Positions 29,024 to 38,019 of a DNA stretch of 62,500 bases are shown piece by piece. Both the position numbers and the translations under genes were made by a program. This stretch comes from Symbiodinium natans. Taxonomy: Eukaryota > Sar > Dinophyceae > Suessiales > Symbiodiniaceae. The stretch is taken from contig CAJNDS010002643.1 in the NCBI GenBank assembly GCA_905221605.1, positions 125,001 to 187,500 on the forward strand, read 5' to 3'. Position 1 is the first letter of the stretch. Each line of letters starts with the position of its first letter. The notes under the pieces are model-generated. The model ran no database searches. It saw only the letters and a list, made by a program, of their open reading frames with translations, and was not told the origin of the DNA.

Positions 29024-29371
29024 TTACAGGTTTACAGGCGTGTGTAGAAGACCGTATTCTCCCCCTCCCAAGCAGGAATCAGGAACTTTAGGGGCTCCAA
29101 GGTCCACAGGCTTTCTTTGCTTGGCAGTGTCAAGAGTCTTTTTCAGGGATGCACGAAGGTCGATGCGGAGGCCGGGCCTGCCGGTGGCGCAAAAGGGTCT
29201 GCTCAACCGCTTGAAGTTCCTGACATCAGATTCTGGTTTGCAGCCTAAGCGAAGTGCGGATGGCTTGCTTGTTGACGAAGTGGGACACCGATGGCTTCTC
29301 GACCCGAGCCCTTCGGCCCTAAATCCCCAAAGCCGTAAGCTTTTGGGGCGCCGTCTTGCGACCTGCTTCAT
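29024..29371 (-). CDS. Hypothetical basic ORF, doubtful
   Basis: A 115-residue frame with a charged stretch (LRIDLRASLKKTLDTAKQRK, near residues 72-91). The plus strand is also open (28803-29375). It sits just upstream, on the same strand, of the Ala/Lys-rich ORF and might be an earlier exon. Product not recognised. Coding potential is suggested only by composition. Confidence 0.25.
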   Translation of the reverse strand: MKQVARRRPKSLRLWGFRAEGLGSRSHRCPTSSTSKPSALRLGCKPESDVRNFKRLSRPFCATGRPGLRIDLRASLKKTLDTAKQRKPVDLGAPKVPDSCLGGGEYGLLHTPVNL

Positions 29372-29974
29372 TTAACTAGGTATTCTTGGGTACTTAGTGT
29401 GTGTATACATATATATGTACCTATGTGTGTATACAGTATACATGTGTAAAAAATATTGCGATTGCAACAAGTTTAGCTCTTCTTCCATTGCCCTCCAGGG
29501 TTTTCAAGGCTCAGGGCCTTATCGCTCGCCGCTCTCTCCGCTTTTAAAGCAAACGTGACCGTTTGCTCTTCTCCAGGTTTGAGGGGTGAGTTTCCTCCAG
29601 GGTTTTTTGTCTCTCCCTCCCTCAAGATGAGCATCATCTGAAGCTATGGGGGTCCGTTGCTCCAAAGCTTGCCCACCTTTGGAGCGCGCTTCGCGGATTG
29701 ACGTGTCGCACTGACTCCCCTACCATTCCCTCAGCCTGCGGGTTTCAGGGTTTGGGAGGGTTGGGGGTTCGAGGGTTGGAAATCATGGATTTGGCAAGTT
29801 TGGGGGCTCACTTCACCCATTCTCAACCCTAAACCCTAAACCCGAAACCTAAACCGCAAACCGTAAAGCACCTGAGCCCCTGAACGCCCATGGGCAGTCC
29901 GCGTCGGCTTGTTGGAGAATCTCCGCAGCTTGCCGTGCATCCTTCAGGGCCAACATTGGCATTTGAGGCTTGGG
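29372..29974. other. Unique spacer, no gene seen
   Basis: It holds an AT microsatellite-like patch (about 29400-29450) and a repeated CTCCAGGGTTTT motif (29491 and 29595). No gene supported. Confidence 0.5.
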
Positions 29975-30250
29975 GTTTAGGGTTAAGGGTTTATAGGGTT
30001 TAGGGTTTACGGTATAGGGTCTAGGGCTTAGGGTTTAAGGTTTAATAGGGCTTAGGGTTTAAGGTTTAAGGTTGAGGGTTTAGGGTTAGGGTTTAGGGTT
30101 TAGGGTTTAGGGTTTCGGGTTTAGGGTTTAGGGCTTAGGGTTTAGGGCTTAGGGTTTAGGGCTTAGGGTTTAAGGTTTAGGGTTCAGGGTTCAGGGTTCA
30201 GGGTTTAGGGTTTAGGGCTTAGGGTTTAGGGTTTAGGTTTAGGCCTAGGG
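29975..30250. repeat. TTTAGGG block inside the 7.8 kb element
   Basis: About 275 bp of G-orientation units with many TTAAGGG, CTTAGGG and TTCAGGG variants. It shows that telomeric blocks entered after, or travelled within, the element. Confidence 0.9.
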
Positions 30251-30521
30251 CTGGGGGTTGAGGGCGCGGTCCTGGATGCCGTGAAGAATCCGGCTTCACA
30301 GGTTCTGCACACCTGGGCCGCCAACGTTGCGCTAGCTCTATATTAACTGGGGCATGGGAATTTGGGAGTTAAGGTGCAGAGGTCCATGTACGGAGAATAG
30401 AGTGAATGCGGCCCAAAGTCGCCGCAGCCGCTCGTCAGCTGACAGCCGTGGAGGCGGCGTAAAAACGCCGTTCATCGGAGCTTCTCACTATGCTGCCTAT
30501 GCTTCACAACTGCATGTGTGT
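30251..30521. other. Unique spacer, no gene seen
   Basis: Balanced base composition with no telomeric units. The plus frame 30354-30584 is not protein-like enough to call. Confidence 0.4.
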
Positions 30522-30845
30522 CTACAAGGACTCCAAGTAGTGTGTGGGCGCCATATGACCAGCAATGTACACTGCAATCCATGAACTACCAGTACGCAGT
30601 TCGACATGTTGGGGAGAAGCCTGAGATGGTGGCCAGCTGTCAGTGTCCAAAACCCAAGACGTGAATGAAAACTCAGAATCTTGACCTCGTTCTCCTCGAC
30701 ACGGCTTCACTACATCCTGCTCATTCTGACGGTCCTCCAGCATTCCCTTGGCTAAAGTCATCCCACATGAGCCATGAACCTGTCTGAACCACATGCATTG
30801 AGGGAGGCTGCGGCCAGGGTGGGGATTTTGCAGAGGTTGCTGCAT
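30522..30845 (-). CDS. Hypothetical ORF fragment inside the 7.8 kb element
   Basis: A 107-residue minus frame. The stretch MTLAKGMLEDRQNEQDVVKP followed by CRGERGQDSEF is more protein-like than surrounding frames. Not recognised. It may be part of a captured host gene along with the frames at 30758-31036 and 31990-32250 on the same strand. Confidence 0.25.
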   Translation of the reverse strand: MQQPLQNPHPGRSLPQCMWFRQVHGSCGMTLAKGMLEDRQNEQDVVKPCRGERGQDSEFSFTSWVLDTDSWPPSQASPQHVELRTGSSWIAVYIAGHMAPTHYLESL

Positions 30846-31795
30846 GTTTTGGCTTGGGCTATGGGATTGCTCAGACCATCCCCTGACGCCTCCGCTGACA
30901 AGTTGGTTCTATGAGCAGGCACGACCCAGATGCCGGCACAATGTAGTGTGCATTGACAGCAAGCAGCTCCCAGCCACATGAATGTAGAAGAAGTTGTTTC
31001 TGAACAGCTTCTGTGTTGCATTGCATTGCACGGCAATGCGTTGCCTTGCCTTGGAATGTACTAGTTCAGCGCTCAGAGAGATTTGTACATCCTCAGAACC
31101 CCAAGGCTTTGAACCCTGAATATCTGAAGCCCTCGATGTGGGCCTGCAGTTCCAATTAATTGTTTCGGCCTTGGGTATTTCGGGTTTAAATGTATCGGAT
31201 TCGAAGTTTGGGGATGAAGCTCGCGCAAGATGCGCTTGTCGTCATCCTCAGAACCTTCAGTTCAAGGCCTCAAGGCTTCAAACGGCTGGCTCTATAAGAG
31301 CTGCACTGACGTCTCAGTATGCTGTGAGCAGGGACGCACGCGAACAGGGTTGTCGACCAATAAGTGGGCTTTGAAATGCTTTGAGGACTACTTGTTTGCT
31401 GTTTGCGCTTGAGACCCTTGTGGTTTAGGACTCTTTGCGCGGCTTTGGGGCGGCAGCCCGTTAAACTGAGGCGAGGCATCTGGGATGCCGAGCGCTGAAC
31501 AGAGAGGGGTAGATGGCAGGAGTCCCAGGAGGCCTCGACCTCGCGACATGCCAGGGATATCGCAAGACTCACAAGAGGGATCCTTGCTGTTGCGCAGGAG
31601 GTTGCTGCTGTTTCAGAGATAAGATGTTATACTCATGACAGAAACGTGGCAATGCCATAGCGCCCCCCCCCAAAAGCAATACCCTCAATTCTGACTTAAA
31701 GGGCCTAAGCCGAAGTCTCTCGCGACTCACTCTCCTATCAGTCTTGGAGGGCCTTCGACTTTCACTTGGTCTGCCGCAAAGAACCGATCGGTGTA
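30846..31795. other. Unique sequence, no convincing gene
   Basis: It contains a short GCATTGCATTGCACGG-like repeat (31018-31050). Overlapping frames occur on both strands (plus 31138-31374 and 31230-31412; minus 31270-31572 and 31569-31928); none is preferred. Confidence 0.4.
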
Positions 31796-31885
31796 ATATA
31801 GGGGCCTTTATAAATAGGGTTTTGGGGGTTACTATAGTACAAGTATACAGGGACCATAAGGAAATACTATTAGTAATTGGTCTGA
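31796..31885. mobile_element. TIR family C element
   Basis: It shares TAGGGGCCTTTATAAATAGG and ACCATAAGGAAATACTATTA with 42077-42180 and, in part, with 18611-18675. It lies inside the 7.8 kb element. Confidence 0.6.
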
Positions 31886-31989
31886 CGACGGTTTGCACGC
31901 TCTTGGCTTGGCTTGTAGTTTGAAGCATTTATTGGCTGTGAATCAACTGTCAGCACATCCATTCCTGCCCGGAAAAGGACGTCTCAATC

Positions 31990-32250
31990 CTAAACCTGAA
32001 CAGAGCAACCGGGTATGTTGGTAAGAACCTCCAGACCTTCGTGACAAGCACCCCGGAAAGTTACAAGCACCTTCCGCCTGACGACATGGTCGGCTGCCCG
32101 GAAGGCGTCGGCAAGAAGATTATGCCGCCGCCGGCTCAGGATCAGGATCAGGCTTCCTCGTGATGTGGTCCAGCATCGGCCGTGTTCCTTCAAATTTTTC
32201 GATGCTGTTTGTGCCTTCCGGGCACCATATTCCATTAGCTGCACCTGCAA
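31990..32250 (-). CDS. Hypothetical ORF fragment inside the 7.8 kb element
   Basis: An 86-residue minus frame. The C-terminal half (LLADAFRAADHVVRRKVLVT) looks protein-like and ends naturally at a TAG just after GCSVQV. Not recognised. Confidence 0.25.
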   Translation of the reverse strand: MQVQLMEYGARKAQTASKNLKEHGRCWTTSRGSLILILSRRRHNLLADAFRAADHVVRRKVLVTFRGACHEGLEVLTNIPGCSVQV

Positions 32251-33114
32251 TCACCTGCATTCATTGGGGTTGTTCGGGGCTTGGCAGGCAAGCGCGCAAG
32301 CGTAGCGATTGCTGGCGCAAAGTTGAGGCCTTGAGGCTGCGCTCATTTTAAGTTGCAAAACGGTTTTGTTTTAGGCTTTGGCAGAATGTAGGAAGTTTCT
32401 AAGTTTCGCCAGTCACCTACAGAGTGGTTGAGGAAGAAATTATGGGATCTTTTTCGGGGTTTTGGAGTACCTTACTTTAGTTTTTTTGTTGGTAGCTACT
32501 TATACCGAAAAAGAATATTCCTTTTTCCAGGGTCTGCTCCCAAGTAGGGTTTTCGGGTTTAGCAGTCGCCAGGTAGGCCTTTGGGACATGTTTGTCTTTC
32601 CCTTATTTAGGGTTTAGGGAATGGTGGGTGGAAATGCCGGGTGATTACGGGTGGGTAGGGTATAATAGTGGGACTGGTGCGCAGGGAGGCGTAATGGTGG
32701 GGAATGGTGGGGAATGGTGGGAAAGGGAATGCTACTGGTGGGTAATGGGGGGTAATGGTCAGTATGCTGCAACCCCACCACCTCCCAAGGCCTACGTGCG
32801 TAGGCGGGCAGACCGTCGGCCGGCAAGGCCCAAGCGCTCAGGTGCTGCGAGCGCTTGTAGTCATTGTAGTTCCCACGCCCGCCTCCTAGCGCCGATGGTT
32901 TGTGAGGTGCATCGTAAGCCAGATGAGTTACCACAGCCTGCCTCAAAGCCGAGCGCACAAGACTCGGGTCGCCATCTGCTGCAACCGCAGCCTCCTTCGC
33001 GGCAACGCAGGGTCTTAAACTTGGGAGCACGGAGCTGCAGGTTGCGCCTTGAGGCTGCTCAACCTGCGAGCAAGCTTTCTTCAGTAACATTCCTTGCGTT
33101 GTCTGACAAGTTAT
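32251..33114. other. Unique sequence with GGTGGGGAAT repeat
   Basis: GGTGGGGAAT-type units lie at about 32690-32760. Long frames are open on both strands (plus 32592-33248, minus 32614-33423), typical of GC-rich DNA; neither is recognised, and both run into the palindromic repeat at 33115. Confidence 0.4.
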
Positions 33115-33290
33115 TCGCGGCATGGTTAAAAATGATTTTTTCGGAGCCTTGGGAAAAAGCCCCTCCCCTAGCTGAGCCTTCGGGGCCTGAACGAATCCGA
33201 AATGACTTGTGCGGGGCCTGGGAAAATCGTTCGGACGGTTCCAAATGATTTTTCCGGGGCCTCGAAAAATCATTCGGACCATGTGGCTCC
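33115..33290. repeat. Right-end subterminal palindromic repeats
   Basis: Diverged copies of the unit seen at 25803-27510 (AATGATTTTTTCGGAGCC; AATGATTTTTCCGGGGCC; GAAAAATCATTCGGACC). They place the same palindrome near both ends of the 7.8 kb element. Confidence 0.85.
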
Positions 33291-33425
33291 AGATGTGGGT
33301 CACCCCCCAGGGCTTCCGCTCGCACTTCCGCGGCTTCCGCGCTCGAGGTAAAACCATGCCTTCTGAAAACCCAGCCCGCGTGTAATGGAGCCACAAGAGA
33401 AGGGGGTTTAGAACAACGCCCACAT

Positions 33426-33592
33426 AAAATTTTCAAAGGGGGAAGAAACCAAAAAACATTTTATACAGACGACACGGGAGCAATTGACAAGGGGGCAATA
33501 CAAAAGCTTTTGAAGAATTAGAACATAGAAATCACCAAACAAGAGCGCACCCCCAAGCTTTGGCGAAAAGGGCCATCCGAACGTTCAAGGAC
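33426..33592 (+). pseudogene. DDE integrase, second part of catalytic core
   Basis: In frame with 25642 once the 7.8 kb element and one ACAT are removed. It reads FYTDDTGAIDKGAIQKLLKN, a TAG, then NIEI and a one-base shift to HQTRAHPQALAKRAIRTFKD. The first D of YTDD matches the second catalytic Asp. RAIRTFKD follows the site of the catalytic Glu, where this copy has Lys (ALAKRAI; codon AAA at about 33566-33568 in place of GAA/GAG). The copy would be inactive even without the stops. Confidence 0.75.
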
Positions 33593-33715
33593 ATGGGGGT
33601 TTCCGAAAATGGGGGTACCCTTATCGGTGGTTGCTATAATCAGGATTATTCAACCTTGGGGTACATTAAGGGTATGCCCCTATTATTTGGAATGGAAGTA
33701 CCCATATGTTACACA
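33593..33715. mobile_element. TIR family F element inside integrase
   Basis: The left arm ATGGGGGTTTCCGAAAATGG continues to GGGGGTACCCTTATC. The right arm is an imperfect inverse (AAGGGTATGCCCC...TTCC..ATGGAAGTACCCAT). Translated, it gives the GVSENGG... peptide that I recall as common spurious annotation in dinoflagellate genomes. It falls right after the FKD codons of the integrase. Confidence 0.6.
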
Positions 33716-34050
33716 GAAAGGACGAGAAAAAGGGAAACACCTCCCCCGTGGCCAGATTACACATGCGAAAGATGAAGAACATAAAAAGGGGTTTAGGGTT
33801 TAGGGTTTAGGGTTTGGGCTTTGGGGTAAAAGGGCTTTAGGGTTTAGGGTTTGGGCTTTGGGGTTTAGGGTTTAGGAATTACGCCGACGACGCCCCGAAA
33901 GCCTAGCGGATAAAACTTAGCAATGAAAGGCAAGAAGACGAAGAACCGTCTAGATCCGGAGCTAGATGTCGGGAATGAAAAATAAAGCATTTCGGAAAAG
34001 CAAACCAAATGAGCGTGAGAAACTGGTCGCAAAAAAAAAGTTCTCTATTT
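33716..34050 (+). pseudogene. DDE integrase, C-terminal remnants
   Basis: Past the family F element the sequence reads REKGKHLP / PPWPDYTCE in adjacent frames, matching the usual EKKGK..W.DY.FE zone. After a TTTAGGG tract (33784-33875) it reads KGKKTKNRLDPELDVGNEK, then a shift to RKSKPNEREKLVAKKKF. These match the C-terminal basic, SH3-like part (pattern K..RTRK.PEL.VGD.V...R). At least four frameshifts or stops. Ends near 34050. Confidence 0.65.
33784..33875. repeat. TTTAGGG tract inside integrase relic
   Basis: A G-orientation tract with TTTGGGCTTTGGGG variants that separates two C-terminal integrase pieces. Confidence 0.9.
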
Positions 34051-34418
34051 GTTGGATCCATTCAGGGGTCTGGGCTACTGGTATCCTTCTAGTCGATGCG
34101 ACCTGAATCCCAAACCTTCATCCTATCGTCGTCGAGAGAAGAAAGAAACTTTTCCGTTTTCTCACCTTAGGGGTTTCGGGTTGCCTATTATGGGTCTTTC
34201 TATGCGTTAACGTGTACGGGCGATGAGGATGGCCTAGGGTGGTTGAGTTTTTGGCGGTAGTGCTGTGGCTTTATAACTGTGTAAGGGTCTGTGTTTGGCA
34301 TATGGTATTGCCTAGGTTAGGATGGATCAGGTGGCTGAGTTTTGTTTCTGATGGGTCTACGGTGCGTTTTTATGTGAAGGTCTGGGTTTGGGTGAAATTC
34401 CATGGTCCAGGTGGGGAA

Positions 34419-34451
<33 letters not shown>

Positions 34452-34554
34452 CTGTGCGGTGAGAAAACTGAGACGGCAAAAACTGACTCTTGAGGCGTCC
34501 GTTAAAAACCCTACCCTCAGCCGCCTCAGCCCCTCCCCCCCCCCCACCCCGGCG
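34051..34554. other. Unique spacer with 32-base G run
   Basis: 34180-34400 is G+T-rich with loosely repeated ATGGGTCT and GATGG..GGTGG..GAG words. A pure G run fills 34420-34451. Frames on both strands here read through the G run and are not genes. Confidence 0.6.
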
Positions 34555-35375
34555 CCTAAACCCTAAACCCTAAACCCTAAACCCTAAACCCTAAACCCTA
34601 AACCCTAAACCCTAAACCCTAAACCCTAAACCCTAAACCCTAAACCCCCGGCGCAAAGAAATGAAGTGCGTACCTCCGAATATGCGTTCACCGCGGACTG
34701 CAGCTGTCGGCTGAAGGAGGTGGGCCTCATTCTCACGGTGGAGGCAGTGCTTCTGGGTTTAGGGTTTTGGAGTTTAGGGTTTAGGGCTAGGGTTTAGGGT
34801 TTAGGGTTGAGGGGTTAGGGTTTAGGGTTTAGGGTTCTTAGGGTTTAGGGTTAGGTATAGGGTTTAGGGTTTAGGGTTTAGGGTTAGGGTTTAGGGTTTA
34901 GGGTTTAGGGTTTAGGGTTTAGGGTTTAGGGTTGAGGGTTTAGGGTTTAGGGTTTAGGGTTTAGGGTTTAGGGCTCAGGGTTCAAGGTTCAGGGTTCAGG
35001 GTTCAGGGTTCAGGGTTCAGGGTTTAGGGTTTAGGGTCTAGGGTTTAGGGTCTAGGGTCTAGGGTCTAGGGTTCAGGGTTTAGGGTTTAGGGTTTCTTTT
35101 ATGTTTCTTTTGGGGGTGGCAGGGGTGGGGGGGCGGGGGGAAGGGGCTAAGCCGAGACCAGCCTCGGCCCGAATTGGAGGCTTTAGGGTTTAGGGTTCAG
35201 TGGGTTCAGGGTAACTGCAGAACCTTGGAACCCAAGCGCCCCAAACCCTGACACACCTGAAACCTCCTGGCCCAACCTTCACAGCATCTGCGCCAGATTA
35301 ATATTACAGCGAACCCTAAACCCTAAACCCTAAACCCTGAACCCTGAACCCTAAACCCTAAACCCTAAACCCTAA
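34555..35375. repeat. CCCTAAA tract followed by long TTTAGGG block
   Basis: C orientation at 34556-34648 (about thirteen units), then a unique 110 bp spacer. G orientation follows at 34757-35095 with homogeneous TTCAGGG and TCTAGGG sub-runs near 34975-35075. C orientation again at 35310-35375. No gene. Confidence 0.9.
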
Positions 35376-35721
35376 CAACCTAACAAAGGCTCCCGGCCCG
35401 GTCCCGCGGGACAGGTCGAAGACGCTGAGGCCCTCGAAGTTCATGGCATGACCTGGCTTGAGGAGTTGTTTGTTGAAGTTTAGGGTTTAGGGTTTAGGGT
35501 TTTGTGTTTAGGGTTTAGGGTTTAGGGCTTAGGGTTTAGGGCTTAGGGCTTAGTTCTTAGGGCTTAGGGCTTAGGGCTTAGGGCTTAGGGGAGTTTAGAG
35601 GTCAGGGTGGGGTAGAGGTTTTAAGGGTTTCGAATTCAGGAACTACTATTAAATCCTCAGGGTTTGGGGTTTAGGACTTTGGGTTGAGGGGTTCAGGGTC
35701 TGTGATTGAGGGTTCAAGGGC
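35376..35721. repeat. TTTAGGG block with CTTAGGG sub-run
   Basis: A G-orientation block at 35478-35590, mostly CTTAGGG from 35525, then degenerate to 35721. Confidence 0.85.
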
Positions 35722-35756
35722 TTAGGGTCTTGATAAGACCTGAAACCCTAAAACCC

Positions 35757-36108
35757 TAAAAACCCTAAAAACTTCACCTCTAACGGATGGGGTCGACTCT
35801 CGGGTAAACTTTTCTTCCCCAAGGAAGTCAGCGCTCACGACCCACTCCTTTTTGACACAGCGCTTGCAAAGCGTTCTGGCCCTGGGCTGTGAATAGCGCA
35901 GAACATCACAGTCACTGCTCGCGTGCATACAGTTCCCACCCACTGTTGTATACAGCGTGGCACTCGTGGGAATGACCACCACTTTCTTGCCCCACAGCCA
36001 ACGTCGAAGTCGCGGGAGACTAAATCGAATCATCTCCCAAAGCAAAATCACCACCGCCAGATATAGTCCGAGATCCAGGTGGTTCAAGGTAGTTTCAATC
36101 TACTGTGC
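35757..36108 (-). CDS. Membrane-anchored protein exon with Cys/His motif
   Basis: The minus frame opens after a TAG at about 36109 (ETTLNHLDLGLY...), so no ATG is seen. A plausible AG acceptor (TTTATTTCTGGCACAG) lies just upstream. Residues about 10-28 form a membrane helix (LYLAVVILLWEMIRF), followed by a basic PRLRRWLWGKK. Then comes NCMHASSDCDVLRYSQPRAR with LCKRCVKKE. The H-x4-C-x2-L...R..C-x2-C spacing suggests a small zinc-binding or Cys-rich motif that I recall in many uncharacterised dinoflagellate proteins. The C-terminal residues past about 35790 are telomeric read-through (FRVFRVLGF), so the true end is unknown. Confidence 0.5.
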
Positions 36109-36289
36109 CAGAAATAAAAACCCTGAAAACCCTGAAAACCCTAAAAACCCTAACAACCTAAAAACCCTAAAACCCTAAAACCTAGACCCTAAACCCTAAA
36201 CCCTACGACCCTAAACAAGCCTTTCGAGGGACTTCGGGGGCTCTTGACGGGTGGTGTGAGGAAAGTTCCGCCGCCGTCGGGTTGAGGGG
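36109..36289. repeat. CCCTAAA-type tract
   Basis: Variants CCCTGAAAA and CCCTAAAAA pass into CCCTAAA (36115-36215), then a unique spacer. Confidence 0.8.
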
Positions 36290-36470
36290 GGTTTAGGGGG
36301 TTTAGGGGGTTTAGGGGGTTTAGGGGGTTTAGGGGGTTTAGGGGGTTTAGGGGGTTTAGGGGGTTTAGGGGGTTTAGGGGGTTTAGGGGGTTTAGGGGGT
36401 TTAGGGGGTTTAGGGGGTTTAGGGGGTTTAGGGGGTTTAGGGGGTTTAGGGGGTTTAGGGGGTTTAGGGG
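36290..36470. repeat. TTTAGGGGG nonamer array
   Basis: About twenty almost identical 9-bp units, the most homogeneous variant array in the window. Confidence 0.95.
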
Positions 36471-36666
36471 TTAGGGTGTAGAAGCTTTACTTGACTTCGT
36501 AAGTGGGGTTAGTAAGGTGGGTTATGGGGAGTAGAACCCGGGTTGATACTAAGCAGACTTACTAAGTCAAAAGAGCCTCTGCGTAGGGCGCAGTGCAAGA
36601 TGCTCCAACGAAAGATGAGGATGTCCAAATCGCAGTGTACACCGAGGGAGCTTGCTTCCAAGGGTA
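36471..36666. other. Unique spacer, no gene seen
   Basis: No repeat or coding sequence recognised. Confidence 0.4.
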
Positions 36667-36760
36667 GTTTCATGGTCCCTTGATCTGGGCCCTTAGAAGA
36701 CTTATATGCCCCTTGTCTACCAAGTACAAATTAAGGGCCCATACTTCAAAACCCTTTGAG
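36667..36760. mobile_element. TIR family D fragment
   Basis: It holds CATGGTCCCTTGATCTGGGC and AAGGGCCCATACTTCAAAAC, as in the copies at 7369 and 39296. The ends are incomplete. Confidence 0.5.
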
Positions 36761-38019
36761 CACCTAAATTGCTCCAGAACCTTAATCCCCAAATGCCCGA
36801 AAGCAATGTGGACCCAAAGCTTGAATCCCAAGCCTCCCAAAACGCCTAGAGCCTTAACTCAATCGAAAGGCGACACCAATGAGCCCTAAGCACCTAAAGC
36901 CCTACTCCCTAAATCCCGGGACCCTGAACCCCAAGACCCTAAACCTGCAGGACACCCGTAGTCCCTCAACCCTAGACATTGGACTAAACCCCCTAATTAA
37001 ACCCTAAAAACCTTAAAGTCCGAGAAACCGGAAAAAACCTACAAACCCTAAAAACCCCAAAAATCCCCCCAAGACCCTAAAAACCCTAAAAACCCTCAAA
37101 ACCCTCAAAACCCTGAACCTTAAAACCCAGACCCAAACTCGCGTTGGGTTAGGGCGCCACGTCCCCCTCCCGGCCTACGTGGCTCTCGCAGAGGCTCTGG
37201 AAGCCCTCCGACACGTCTAGGATGCCGAAATCCTCGAAGAGGAGCTAGCAACCCCCCAAAACCCTGAAAGGTTGTAGGGTTTAGGGTTTAGGGTTTAGGG
37301 CTTGGGGCTTGGGGCTTGGGGCTTGGGGGCTTGGGGCTTGGGGCTTAGGGCTTAGGGCTTAGGGCTTGGGGCTTAGGGCTTAGGGCCGAAATCCTCAAGA
37401 GGAGCGGTCAAGAGACTGCAGGAGGTTCCAGCCCCCCCCCTTCCCCCCCCATGGTATCCCCCCCCACCCCCCGTGTGGTTCATGGTGGGTTTTGGCCCCC
37501 TCTGGGGTTCATGGTCTGTGGTTCATGGGTTTGTGGGGTTTAGGGTTAGGCTGTAGAGTTCAGGATTTTCACTCTGGTCCATTGGTTCATTGTGGGTTTA
37601 GAGTTTAATCAGGGTTCAAGGCTTGGGGTAATGGTAGGTTTACGGCTTCCCCTTTCCTTTCTGGGATCGTGCTGAGTTTACGGTTCAGGGTTCAGGGTTA
37701 AAGTGGCTAAGGTTTCGGGTTTACCCTTCTCCCTCCTGTCGTTCATTGGTGGGCTTAGGTTTTAGGGCATAGGGTTCAGGGTGTAGGGTTTAGGCTGAGG
37801 TTTCTCTGTCCTCCCCCGTGGTCCGTGGTGTTTTAGGGTTAACAGGCAGGGTTTGGCATGGGGGGGGGGGGTCGATCACGCGGAACTAAGGGACATTGGG
37901 TTCTTCGAGGTCTATTTAGGGGCTACTTAAGTATATAGCGGCTATATAAGGTACGTATAAGGGATGGGGGTCCCTCCTTATACCCCTTAAAGCTTGCAAC
38001 CCCCAAAACCCCGAAAGGT
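36761..38019. repeat. Degenerate telomere-like sequence
   Basis: 36880-37140 is C-orientation with CCCTAAAAA variants. 37265-37387 is a GCTTGGG/GCTTAGG array. A poly-C-rich patch lies at 37430-37475. 37500-37870 is degenerate G-orientation. 37890-37990 is unique with the inverted repeat TATATAGC/GCTATATA (37933-37950) and stepwise TATA..AAGG words, possibly another short TIR element. No gene. Confidence 0.7.

Larger units (their letters stand above)
25643..33421. mobile_element. 7,779-bp TIR element inserted in the integrase gene
   Basis: The left end GGGCGTTGTTCTAAA (25643-25657) is a perfect 15-bp inverse of the right end TTTAGAACAACGCCC (33407-33421). ACAT flanks both ends (25639-25642, 33422-33425). 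The integrase frame ...MIECLH continues in frame at 33426 with KIFKGGRNQKTFYTDD. Both ends share CTTCCGCTCGCACTTCCGCG in direct orientation (about 25689 and 33315) and copies of a palindromic AATGATTTTTTCGGGGCC unit near each terminus. No transposase was recognised, so it is probably non-autonomous. The superfamily is not assigned; a 4-bp duplication does not decide it. Confidence 0.85.

Noticed and set aside
32614-33423. 269-residue minus frame and 218-residue plus frame
   Set aside because: Both run through the subterminal palindromic repeat and lack consistent protein-like composition.
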